DNA of 64,000 nucleotides from Bicyclus anynana (Eukaryota > Arthropoda > Insecta > Lepidoptera > Nymphalidae): NCBI RefSeq assembly GCF_947172395.1, contig NC_069110.1, positions 1,488,001-1,552,000 of the forward strand, read 5' to 3'. Made by a program: the position numbers and the translations under genes. Shown piece after piece: positions 27,601 through 39,600 of the stretch. Within the stretch, counting starts at the first letter, position 1. Each line of letters starts with the position of its first letter. The notes below the pieces were generated by a model. The model worked only from the letters and a program-made list of their open reading frames with translations, ran no database searches and was not told where the DNA came from.

Positions 27601-30600
27601 TGGGAGCCAAATTTCATACAAATATGTGTCGTTATCGATTATGCCAACTAAAGAAATGATATCTAAGTGGGTGCCAAATTCTATAAGTAATAGAAGTACA
27701 TTGAAGCTCAGTATTGAGGTATCTTTATTATTAATAATTTATATCGTTTTCAAATTCTATTTGTTACAAATGCACGTACGTATTTTAAGGATTTTATTTG
27801 ACTGTAAAAACTAGGCAATTCAAATCTCGAGTTTTAATGAGAATTCAGCACCCACAAACCTTACCTGGACAATAAACATTCGAATCCATACACTATGACT
27901 GATTTCCTAGGTATAACCCCAATTCCACTCGAGTATAAACGGCATGATTATGTAGCTACCTACCTAGCTACCACCTATCACCTATGCCTTATAAGTGGTG
28001 GTTATCGGTCCCCGCCAAGCCATCAAGTCACAATTAGATAGATTGTTGACTGGCGCCTATTATATCTTCACGGGCCGCGGCGACGGTAAATAATTAAAAG
28101 CTTTGATTTTACTTCCCCTTGTTTTACTAATTAGAACGATGTAGTGTTTGAACTATATGTGCTATAATTACTGTCTTAGGACTTAAAATAGTTGTGGATC
28201 AATAATAGTTACAGTAATGAGAATGTTTACGCTTTTTTTTAAGCCCTCATTCGCACGAAAGTTTTTTTAACGGACGTTAAAATATACTATGAAGTTAAAT
28301 GAAGGTATATTTCCAACGCCCAAAATTGAAAATTCAACACTGCTCGAAAAAAGCGTTGTGTTTTAAAAACGCTACCGCTTAAAGCTCTCGTGCGAATAAG
28401 GGCTGCATGTATAAAATGGACAACATGTGAATGCGACCCGGCTAGCCAGTGTTGCGTGGGCACTTCGCAACCGTTTGTGGTCGTACCCGCAACTCTGGCA
28501 GCAGCCTAACCGTTGCTTTTGCGACCACGGACCGCCTAGTGCGTTACGTGTCTTGCCACCAGCCACCAGCGAATGGACCAATGAACAAATTTTATCCCTG
28601 CAATATAGTAGTTAATAGCATACCGTCACATTTATGAGATCGTAGTATACTTGTTTGTTGATGAAAACGAAAAAATTTTATAATTCTCAGAACGCCTAGA
28701 TAGGAAAAGTTTGACATAATTCATCTGTAACATGGTTTTGTCGATTAGACATCATCGAAAATAACTCTCTCAATATTTTACACCCCTTGAATCACGCCCA
28801 CATTGTATTGGGCATTGTATTATAAAATTGAATAAATTTTCTATTATTATCTTAATAGGAAATCCCTCTTTAAGTACTATCCCTCTTGTGCCCACGTTGA
28901 GTTCAATGCACTATTTTCTGCAATGCGATATCCTTATTTTATACTTATAAAATTAATTTCTGTTCGTTAATCTCAGTTCGTTGAACGGTTCAAGAACGGT
29001 TCGACTGATTTGAATTTTGCTTTTCTTTGATCGCCCTATTTATTAGAGACTTGGCTTAAAAAATAAGAACATTCTCGATTATGTCGGTCTACGAAATCTG
29101 AAAAAAATGGCGTGTATAATTTTTCACCTGTGTTTGCGTATACACTTCTACACAATACAAGTACCAGTATATATACCCACCACACTTCTCTAGGTGGGCG
29201 GTTAGCTTATTGGTATAATGTTTGACTTTATTTGATTCCTTATGCTGTATACTACAGTCAGGCCTCCCTTATAGGATAGTGTATATGGAGCTTAACCCAC
29301 CACACTGCTCTAGGTGGGCGGTTAGCTTATTGGTATAATGTTTGACTTTATTTGATTCCTTATGCTGTATACTGTATACTACAGTCAGGCCTCCCTTATA
29401 GGATAGTGTATATGGAGCTTAACCCACCACACTGCTCTAGGTGGGCGGTTAGCTTATAGGTATAATGTTTGACTTTATTTGATTCCTTATGCTATATACT
29501 ACAATCAGGCTTCGATTATAGGATAGTGGGCGGTTAGCATAGTGTGATAATGTTTGACTTTATTTGATTCTTTATGCTGTATACAGTCAGGCCACCCTTA
29601 TAGAAGAGCGTATATGGAGCTTAACCCACCACACTAGATGGGCAGTTAGTTTAGTGTAAACGGTCGGTTTGTCGTACAAAACAAATTAGAATCCCTATTG
29701 CCGTTGCTTATACCATAACTTAAGAACGACTCCAGTTTCTTTATCTTTCTCTCAGTCTTTTTTATGTTTTCTGATACTTTGCAAAAGGTTCGTGCATAGA
29801 GCGGTAAACTGAGAAAGTTGTGCAGACCATAGGAACATTTTAGAAAACTTTACGACTATTTCATTGTTTTTTGTAACTCGATCACAACTCAAGTATGAAA
29901 GGAGCGAGGAGAAATGTGGCTCGGATATAAATTATAGTCTGGTAAAGCATACGGAAATGGAATGGATATAATAAGAGGAACAGAATGAAATAAAAATATT
30001 GCGTATTGGTATTCAAGAAATAGCAATAGGAATCGAAGCAGACAGTTTCAAATATGGGAGGACGAGGTAAAGGCAGTAGCAGGAGGCATCGACAAGGAAG
30101 GCGTTAAACCGACCTGAATGGATGGAAATGGATGAGGCTTTTGCCAAAGTTGGGCGATGAGACAAAGTTGCTAGTGCCACTTTTAATTAAAAATTTTGTA
30201 AAATATGTACAATGTTTAAATACAAGCTATATTATTATTCTTATTAAAACATTCAGTAATTGATTTTACATCATCGTCATCATGAGCCGATGGACGTCCA
30301 CTGCAGGACATTGGCGTTTTGTAGGGACTTTCAAATATCAGGGTTGCTGCGCTTTCCGGTGTAAAGACAAGACGGAGATCCTGGGTTCGATCCCAGGCTG
30401 GACTGATTGAGGTTTTCTTAATTGGTCCAGGTCAGGCTGGTGGCTTTGGCCGTGGCTAGTTACCACCCTACAGACAAAGATGTACCGCCAAGTGATTTAG
30501 CGTTACGGTACGATACCGTGTAGAAACCGAAAGGAGTGTGGATTATCATTCTCCTCCTAACAAGTTAGCCCGCTTCCATCTTAGACTGCATCATCACTTA

Positions 30601-33600
30601 CCATCAGGTGAGATTGTAGTCAAGGGTTAACTTGTAAAAAATAAAAAAAAGAGCCGCTGCGCTTTCCGGCGTCAGGTCGCTACGCTTCCCGGTGTAGGGT
30701 CGCCATTCCAAAACCATTGCCGACAGATTCCAATGTACATCGGCTCTTCGAACAATATACCCCGCCCAATGCCACTTCAGAATTTTTACACAGGCATTTG
30801 TTATTCCAATGTTCCTACATAAATCGCATCCCTTAACGCAGATGAAAACTTTAAAAAAAAATTATTTTAAATTTACAAAAACTATATATTTGAAATACTC
30901 ATAACACTCTTTCATTTAATATGTAAGAGTTTAAATTTTCCATCTTGCCACGCTAAAGTGGCCTTAATATTCAACAATTTTAATTCTTTTCTACGTAACT
31001 AACAGGAAGTTAAAAAAAAGCTAACAGTAATTTTTAATGGGTAAACATTTTAATATATAGCGGATTTCAATTAAAAAAATCATTAAAATCTATACTATAA
31101 CTGGGTTCCGAAGTACTCGTAAAACGTTCACTGACTTCTCTATATCTCATTTCTCTTTTGAAAACTCTTTATGCGATTTCGCTGCACTAGAAACACCGAA
31201 CAGATTTCGTTAAGGACTCGCACAAAGCGTCTTACATTCCCTTTTCTCATTCACTGAGCTTTAATTCACGCTTCCTTAAACTGTTTTCTGACTCTTACAA
31301 CTAGGATCTCATTAAAACAAGAGCAAATGGGCATCTCGTAGGCCAGCGCGTTTGCTATTTTTTTTCTTTATGTTACGCTTTACTACAATCTTGCCTGATG
31401 CAAAGCATTGTTGAGATATTAGTCAAAGAATATTTCAAAGAAATTTTATTTAATAGTATTATTTTATTATATTAATGGCCTTTGTCTATCTTCTATGACT
31501 ACGAGTAATGCGAACCTTTAGAAACATTATAATATAATTTCATTACAAGTATTATTGCACTAGTATTATTTCACGCACTTAACGCAAAACGAGCGAGTTT
31601 TTGAACTTAAATTGTCTCTATTTATCGTGTATTGCGCTTGTAAAATAATATTTATATACATATTAAGAAAAAGTATTATAATAATTAAAAAGTAGGATAG
31701 GACTATGTAAAGAAGATATTAACTATTCGAATTGCGTCAAATTAAAAAATCCTATTTTAGTTTAAAAAGTTACTATTTAACTGCGTTTAACGTATTTGTA
31801 CACAACTTCTCGTAGTTTCGTAGCTCTTTGACTCCGAGTACGCTACGAACGGCTACGGGAGCCGACCGTAGCGTACTCGCTTGTCTACGGCAGAAATATA
31901 CCCGTAGTATCAGCTAGGCTATTCTGTAACAATTTTTTTTTATAATAATAATAATAATACATTTCTCTTTTATTCACCTCTATCTCTTTCTGTTTAACAC
32001 GATACTGATGAGAAAGATAGCGGTGAATTCGAAACTCGCACTTGCGAGTTATACAAACTTCGCGTTTATGTCACTATAAAACTTCGCGTTTACGTCAACG
32101 CGATAGTAACAGTAAGAAAATATTGAAAACTCCCACTAGGCCCACAGGTTCAAAGTAGTTTCGTTTTTTGACATTAAGACTATGAATTGAATATGAATTA
32201 CAACTACAAGGTTCGTCCTCCCACTTCATGGGGCATTTTGTATGAAAGTATATTGTTTGATATTAAATAAAAACTGTATCTAAGTAACTATCTAAATAAT
32301 ATAAATACCTACTAAATATACTAACACGAGATTTTTATAAAATAAATCATCTTAAACTATTGCAAGAATAAGGATAAATGAAAAGCTTACAAAATTATGA
32401 TATTCTTTGAAGTACGAAGTAGTTTAACCTCTATTATACAGATAAACTAAAAATATAAACCTTTTCTAAATATATACAAATATGTATGTACAAAATTTGA
32501 TCTAAATCGTCTTCCCTTTCCGTGATGCTGAGTTCCTCGTTTATTTATTAGAAGTCACCTCTATCATATTTTGAGCGACCTTGTCTTGAATAATATATTT
32601 GCGGTACCGTTTTATCAAATAGAGGTCATGTATCAAATACTGGCAGTTTTATATAGGCTGATATGATTAATATAGTTTTAGCAGACTCGGACGTGGACTA
32701 CAAAAATAAGAAAACCAATGTCGAACAAAGGTTATGATTCACAATATTTGTCAGGACAACTTAATTAAAAAATCAAACTGTAACCAAAATAAGACCCTAG
32801 AATGGCCAAGAATGACCTTGAGTGGAGTCACAGACTTGTGACCGTTGTATGTAGGGTTATAGACGTCCTTGACAGTTAATTAACACTCCCCTTTTCCACT
32901 CAAGTCACTCTCCCCGCCTATTCCAAAATCACCCATGAAGGATTATCCAAAAAGGTGTGGACGGATCGAACGCCACGACAAGAATGATCTATACCAAAAC
33001 TAGTTCCCGTCTGATGGCTACCCCTCTTTAACTCCCTACTCTTTACGGAAACAAGTCGCGCCACCTAGCGTCGGCACAAGCCAACACGAAATCGAGGGAC
33101 GTCATATCTATCTCAATCTACTATACCTTTTCCTACAATAAATTTACTGTGAGTTACTTAAGCTCTTAATTGATTTAAACATATTTTATATTTCTTACAT
33201 ATATTGGAATAAGCTATTGTTTTGTTAGTAGATACAGTTTCTAAGCTTTTTGTCAAAAGTCAAAGTTCATTTATTTCAATAAGGCTTAATTTACAAGTAC
33301 TTTTGAAATGTCAGGTTATGTCATGAGTTAATGGTGATACTGAAATAATAAATTCATCTCTCTTGGCAAATTTTATCCCGGCCCCTTCCGCCTCTCTGGT
33401 GTGATGATCAGTGAGTCCATCGATCCAATAGGCTAGTTGAAACTTTTTAAATGTTCTTAAATAGTTCATTATCGTTCTACCATATTGAATTTTTTTTTTC
33501 ATATATTTTTGAGACGAGAGGATACATGAAAATTTTAGTTTTGAATTTTTTTTTGTGTTATTGACAAAACGAGCCAAAACGCCTGTCAGCCATAACGGTC

Positions 33601-36600
33601 TATATTTCAATTATTTCATGACGTCACTATAACAAATCCCATAAAAACTAAGCGTTTGACAAAAAGATTAGTTAATAATTTGTTTGGCGTTTAGTACATC
33701 AAGTGTGTAAGTGACATCACAAAATGGACGACACCGTTTTCGACGTTTGGAAAATTTTAAAAAATTCGTACTATTTAAATAATATTTCGGACCCTTATTC
33801 CATGTACTACACGAAATTCATATTGTTTATATTAAATTTGAGTCAACTACCCTATTGAGGTGTGATATTACTGTAATGCTGAGGGGTGGTGACGGTGTTG
33901 TGTCAGTGGTTGCGTTTCTAATTACAATTATCCTGCAGGGTTGGCTGACTAGAGCTCACGAGGATGTTTGGGCGGTGGTCTCTCGGCCGCCGATTATGTG
34001 TAGCAGTGGAATTCATAGACGTTGTAGGGGCACACCCAGGGGTTCATTGAGCTGCTAACTGTCGAATTGATTTATTTTTAATTTACACCTAGGGGTGCCC
34101 CTACAATATGAATGACTGTAGATGTGTATCCGGTTCGTTGTCTTCACGTGCGAACATGCAGTGCGTTAAACCTCAGATGATGACTCGATCGGCAATTTTG
34201 ACGTACCTTAATACGATCAGTAGCAACCTTTTCTTGGTGTATGAAGTACAAGGCATACCAGGTAGGTGCTGATGATCCATAACTCGGTCCTCAGTGGTCA
34301 TCATCATCATCATTATCATAACAGCCGATGGACGTCCACTGCAAGACATAGGCCTTTTGTAGGAACTTCCAAACATACTGAACATACTGAGCCACCTGCA
34401 TCCAGAGATCCCTGCGACTCGCTTGATGTCGTCAGTCCACCTGGTGGGGGGTCGACCAACACTGCGCTTACTAGTGCGGGGTCGCCATTCCAGCACTTTG
34501 TGACCCCAACGTCCATCGGCTCTTCAAACTATGTGCCCCGTCCATTGCCAATTCAGCTTCGCAACTCGTTGAGCTATGTCGGTGACTTTGGTTCTTCTGC
34601 GGATCTCATTATGATTCCATCACTCAGAGACACTCCTAACATAGCTCGTTCCATCCTCAGTGGTAGTTGTTCGGATTTTGGTGCAGCATCGACTTGACAC
34701 ACGTAATACTTCTACAAGTAGATCAATTTCAGGTTGGCGTTGGTCCACAACCCTCAGAAGTAAACTAAGATCTGCTATCCTAAATCCTGACCTCGTTGGT
34801 GAAGTTTACCTTAAAGCTGACCACAATGGCGGCTGTCTTCCCCGCGTTTGCAATATTGCAGATAACAGATCTATCAGGCGGTCATTTCGGATAACGCAAG
34901 ATACTGTTTTCGGCAAAGACCGATAACAGACGGTGCAGTATCCCTTTTTTCAGTCATTAGTGATGTGGTGGAGCCCTCATAGATACTCGAGCATCTTTTA
35001 GATGTGCGGCATGCTTTCGGCGAGACGGACAAAAAGTTCTCTCCACTTTCCCCGCGAAACACCCAGTGCGTTGCCTTAGCGTGGTCTACGTAGGCTACGA
35101 TCGATACATTACTGAATTTCCATTTCCGGGCATCTTCTTCTCTTAACAAAAGAAGAAAAAGAATCGCTTTAATGTTATATTCAGAGCCCGACCCACGAGG
35201 CAGTCAATTTGCTTATAGGTAGATTATTACTCGTCTTAAAGATTGTATATGTTTAACCATGGAAGGTGTCCTTGAAGGTGTCACATGATCCGCCAATATC
35301 ACGACGTCGTCCTCCGTAATACGTATCAATAGCAAGGTAAACAAAAGAATGCCCGCCTCAACGGAGAATGACAATAAACAAGTAGCATTGTTTGCTGGCA
35401 TTGTCAGAAGGCAGCCATGTAGGCTATCGCATGGCCACATCTCGCCAACGCGAGTTATTCCTGTCGTAGTCAATACGATGTACTCTCGATTCAGAGTTCA
35501 AAGATTACCAGAACAACACCTACTCGTACGTCTCGATTGTCGAACGCAGGCGCATGTGCCTGTGCGTGTACCATAAAGGGTGTGTCACTAGGCTTCTGGG
35601 TCTGTCATTGCGTGGGTTAAAAAAAACCAATACACATGTGTCATACCTAGATGGCTTACAAGCATGGCGGTTTTCATATTCATGCAAGTATTTTATCCAA
35701 TAATCATAACAATCGGTATTATTTAGAAAGCAGAGGCTGTAATTATCAAAGCGCACGTATGTCATACGATGTTTTATAACACTTTTGCTAAGAAACACAC
35801 TTTGAACACACTTTCTGAAAATGAATTTGCATCTTTGTTTTCCATAAGATGACATTTTGATACGCTTGTAATTTTTGCATAGATAGTGAAGTGCGTGCGT
35901 TTTTTTTTTAGGCAAAGGCACCAAAAACAGCCAGCATTACTAATAGAGTAAATTAATATTTTTGTGTTTCCGTTACCGATAAATGGTTGATATTTATTGT
36001 CAAAATTATTAAAATTAAAGAATTGATTTTTTTTTATATTTTATCTAACAAAGTTAATTTTATTCATAAAATGTTGACCACTTTTCTGACATAAAAACTC
36101 TTTGCGAAGAGTTAGAAAAGTACCTACCGTTTGTTTTTAAACGATTATCATCCGTTTATACTAAATTACGGCACATGTGCATTTTACTTTACATTAAGCC
36201 CCATGTGCGTAATGAGATATATTACGATATTGAAATTGGTGAAATAAGCGATACTTTACGAGCAAATGTGTTATAAATTAAATTACTAAACAATAATGAA
36301 TCGGGAATCGAACTCAAGTACTCCCGGCAATAAAGCTACGGTCATTAAAATTGGCGTCGGTGAGGATGTCAGGGTTTACATATTTGTTCAGGAATACACG
36401 AGTAACACGTGTTGACAGTTTGCGCGAGACGCGACGAACCACTGACCTGGAAACAAAATCTGTTGAGGAAAATCACGAAGAATCTCCTTCAGAATTAATT
36501 AATAACATTTAATCGAACCTTTAATAACACGAGATTTATATGCATTGATTTTAACTGATTAATTTCGAGAGATTCTAGTTTGCTTATATAATTAGAACAC

Positions 36601-39600
36601 CGTTTCTTCTCGTAGTCTTACAGCTCCCGCAGATGTAATATTGTAAGTTGGCCGACTTAATCGTATAGACGAATAGGTTGTTATATCTAAAAATAGCGGA
36701 CCCGGTCAAGCTTCGCTTTATCTTAGGTACACTTCTTTCATAACCCTACCCTACCCCTTCTGATTCGATCATGAAAAGATAATTCTATGATAACTCCCTC
36801 CACCGCCCGGTGAGTGGCTTCGAACCATCTCATGAGACCCGTCATATAGCCTCTGCTTCTTCTTGACAAAGTTTTGCATTTCTATGTTACTTTGCCCTTT
36901 ATATTATTCTACATCTAAAGAACTGGGTCCCGAATTGTTACGACACCTGAAGGTGGATGACAAATAAGTCGAACCCGAGGTGTGATACCTCGGGCCATGT
37001 GAGTCTTCTTACTTATTTCACTCGGTCAACAACCCCACACAGCCCAATGTCCTTCTAATCTGACATCCAAATCGGATCCATTTGGATATCAGGAGAGACA
37101 TTTCCTTCCCTCCGTTCTTCGAAAGAAAACATATCTAAGTACAATTTTTTTTTCGTTTAAAATTAACTTTGTAAACCTAAAACTATATGTAATATATGTA
37201 ATGAGGTTTCGAGAAGCTTTAATTTACTTTTCTTAATATTTTATCAACGAATATACGATGCAGCCAATTATCGAATTTAGTCGGAAAGTAAATAGAGGCC
37301 GAAACTAAAGTCACGTATTTTTAAAACTGAAAGTGGCACGGAAGATGCAAAGTCAAGGCCACAAACTATAAAATAATATTTGACGCTGCTGTGTAAACTA
37401 AGTAGGAAAGCGGTCGCCCGGAATAAACTTTATTAGCCCTTGCTTTGATGACACTAAATCGATTATCTCAAACCATGGATGCCGGAAGATTCGCATAAAG
37501 ATAATATGGTGATGCGAGTACTTTAAACCGATGTAAATATTGTAATATTCGTCATTTCACAAACGCATCCCGAATTTCTTTGACTGCTTGCCCTCTGTAG
37601 ATATATATCTATATATATAGATATATATTATCGTCAAAGCAGATTAAATTTGTGGTTTTAGTGAATAGGCACTTTCTAGGCAAGCGCATCTCATCCTAGA
37701 AGTTATCATTGCTTTCTATTAGGCGCGATGGGTAGTCTAGTGCAAGTCTGTCTTATGAAAGAAAAGCGTGTAACCCTTCACCGGGCGAACAGTTTAATCT
37801 TTAAAGGATTTGAACGGTTTCCACAGTGAAGGGTTTCGTCTGGCGACTGGGGACATGATTTCTCATATAATACCGAAACAAAATTAAAAAATCTCTTTGT
37901 ATTGGAAAAATTGTCTGGACCTTTGTAACCTGCTATTTCCGAGCAAGGTAAAATATTCCGTTCCTAGCGATTCGTACACCGTCAAAGGACATTGTCCTAC
38001 GTCTATACAATGTACGCCTTCAAGCCAAGACATGAACTAAATGTTAAAGGGTTGAAAACGGCATCCATATTTCATTAATTTGATATACGGAAAGTTCATT
38101 TCAGTGAAATAAACATATTAAAATAAGCTATAAATTTACTGTATATTGTACGTTAACTAATTAGAAAGCACAAAACAACAAATACAAAAGTCATATATGA
38201 CGGAGTTGTCTATTTGGAAATGCAAAGGAACCGATTGCATTTTTTGTAGGCTCATGTCCATATGAGTGACTTACTCTGTTACTGTTACTCTTCCAGTCCG
38301 GCGGACAGCATGCTGGAGATGCTCAACATGATCTCGGACCTGCAGTCCGAGCGCATTGACTCCCAGCGTGCTGAACTGCGTCCAATCAAGCCGAAGTCGC
38401 CCAAGGAGACCAAGGCGACCTCCCTGCCCGGACTTCGAGCCACCCAGACAACCAGCACTCGCCCGGAGGACGACTTTTTGGATATGATCGCTCGTATCCA
38501 GGTAACTCAACTAGCCGACACCCCGCGGTTTCACCCTCGTTGTTTTCGTTACCGTAAGAAAACGGTTTAAAATATAGCCTGTGACACTCACAATTAACGT
38601 GGTTTTGTAGTCGTAAAAGAATTTTCAAAATCGATTCAGTAGATCCAGAGATTACCCCCTACAACCCCACCTCTTTATAATTAGAATGAAGTTTTGAACG
38701 GACCACTACGGGACCAGGTCTCCCTCGCACAAGAGAGGAGGTTCTTCACTTTGGAACCTTCGGCCTCCGTGACGCAGTGGTATGCGCGGTGGATCCACAA
38801 GACGGAGGTCCTGGGTTCGATCCCCGGCAGGACAGATTGAGATTTTCTTAATTTGTCCAGGTCTGACTGGTGGGAGGCTTTGGCCGTGGCTAGTTACCAC
38901 CCTACCGGCAAAGTCGTACCGCCAAGTGATTTAGCGTACCGGTACGATGCCGTGTAGAAACCGAAAGGGGTGTGGATTTTCATCCTCCTCCTAACAAGTT
39001 AGCCCGCCTCCATCTTAGACTGCATCATCACTTACCATCAGGTGAGATTGTAGTCAAGGGCTAACTTGTAACGAATAAAAAAAACCTTGATCACCGTTTG
39101 CTTGGGCACTCAAATGTCCCGCAGCGGGAGGGTTAATTTTTTTTTTATAAATTGTTAATAGTGTTTTGTAATATATTTTGTATTTAATTGACATTGTTAA
39201 AAAAATAAAAAAGAACAAATGAGAGTATTAAACAAACTGTACATACTCATATGTTCATGAAGCCGTGATAGCCCAGTGGATATGACCTCTGCCTCCGATT
39301 ACGGAGAGAGAGGTGAGAGGGAGTTGTGTGCTTTTTAAGGCATTAAATATCACGTGCCTCAAATGGTGAAGGAAAACATCGTGAGGAAACCTGCATGATA
39401 GAGAATTTTCTTAATTCTCTGCGTGTGTGAAGTCTGCCAATCCGCATTGGGCCAGCGTGGTGGACTATTGGTCTTACCCCTCTCATTCGGAGAGGAGACT
39501 CGAGCCGAATATGGGTTGATAATGATGATGATGATGAAAAGACATACTCATATACATACATACGTCTGCAGGGGTCCACTCGACTGGACGACCAACGTTC

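Larger units (their letters stand above)
6225..38296 (+). other. 32-kb intron 4 of pins, TE-filled
   Basis: This intron separates GoLoco 1 from GoLocos 2-4 (donor GTAAGT, acceptor CTCTTCCAG). It holds at least 20 recognisable transposon pieces (listed separately), a GC-rich island with an ORF (12880-13780), and the candidate first exon at 26385. Stretches where I see nothing recognisable are about 6230-7780, 10205-11200, 13990-14110, 15200-16460, 30800-33240, 34760-36690 and 36800-38290; all are AT-rich with scattered stops. Confidence 0.85.

Noticed and set aside
28372..28637. Three overlapping open frames on both strands
   Set aside because: Overlap a foldback element end and a GC-richer segment; no frame is favoured and no homology is recognised.
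29160..29650. CRISPR-like array
   Set aside because: The repeats are 120 bp head-to-tail with no unique spacers, in an insect genome.
35520..35924. Minus-strand 134-codon open frame
   Set aside because: AT-rich codons, no motif, no splice or promoter context; likely chance.
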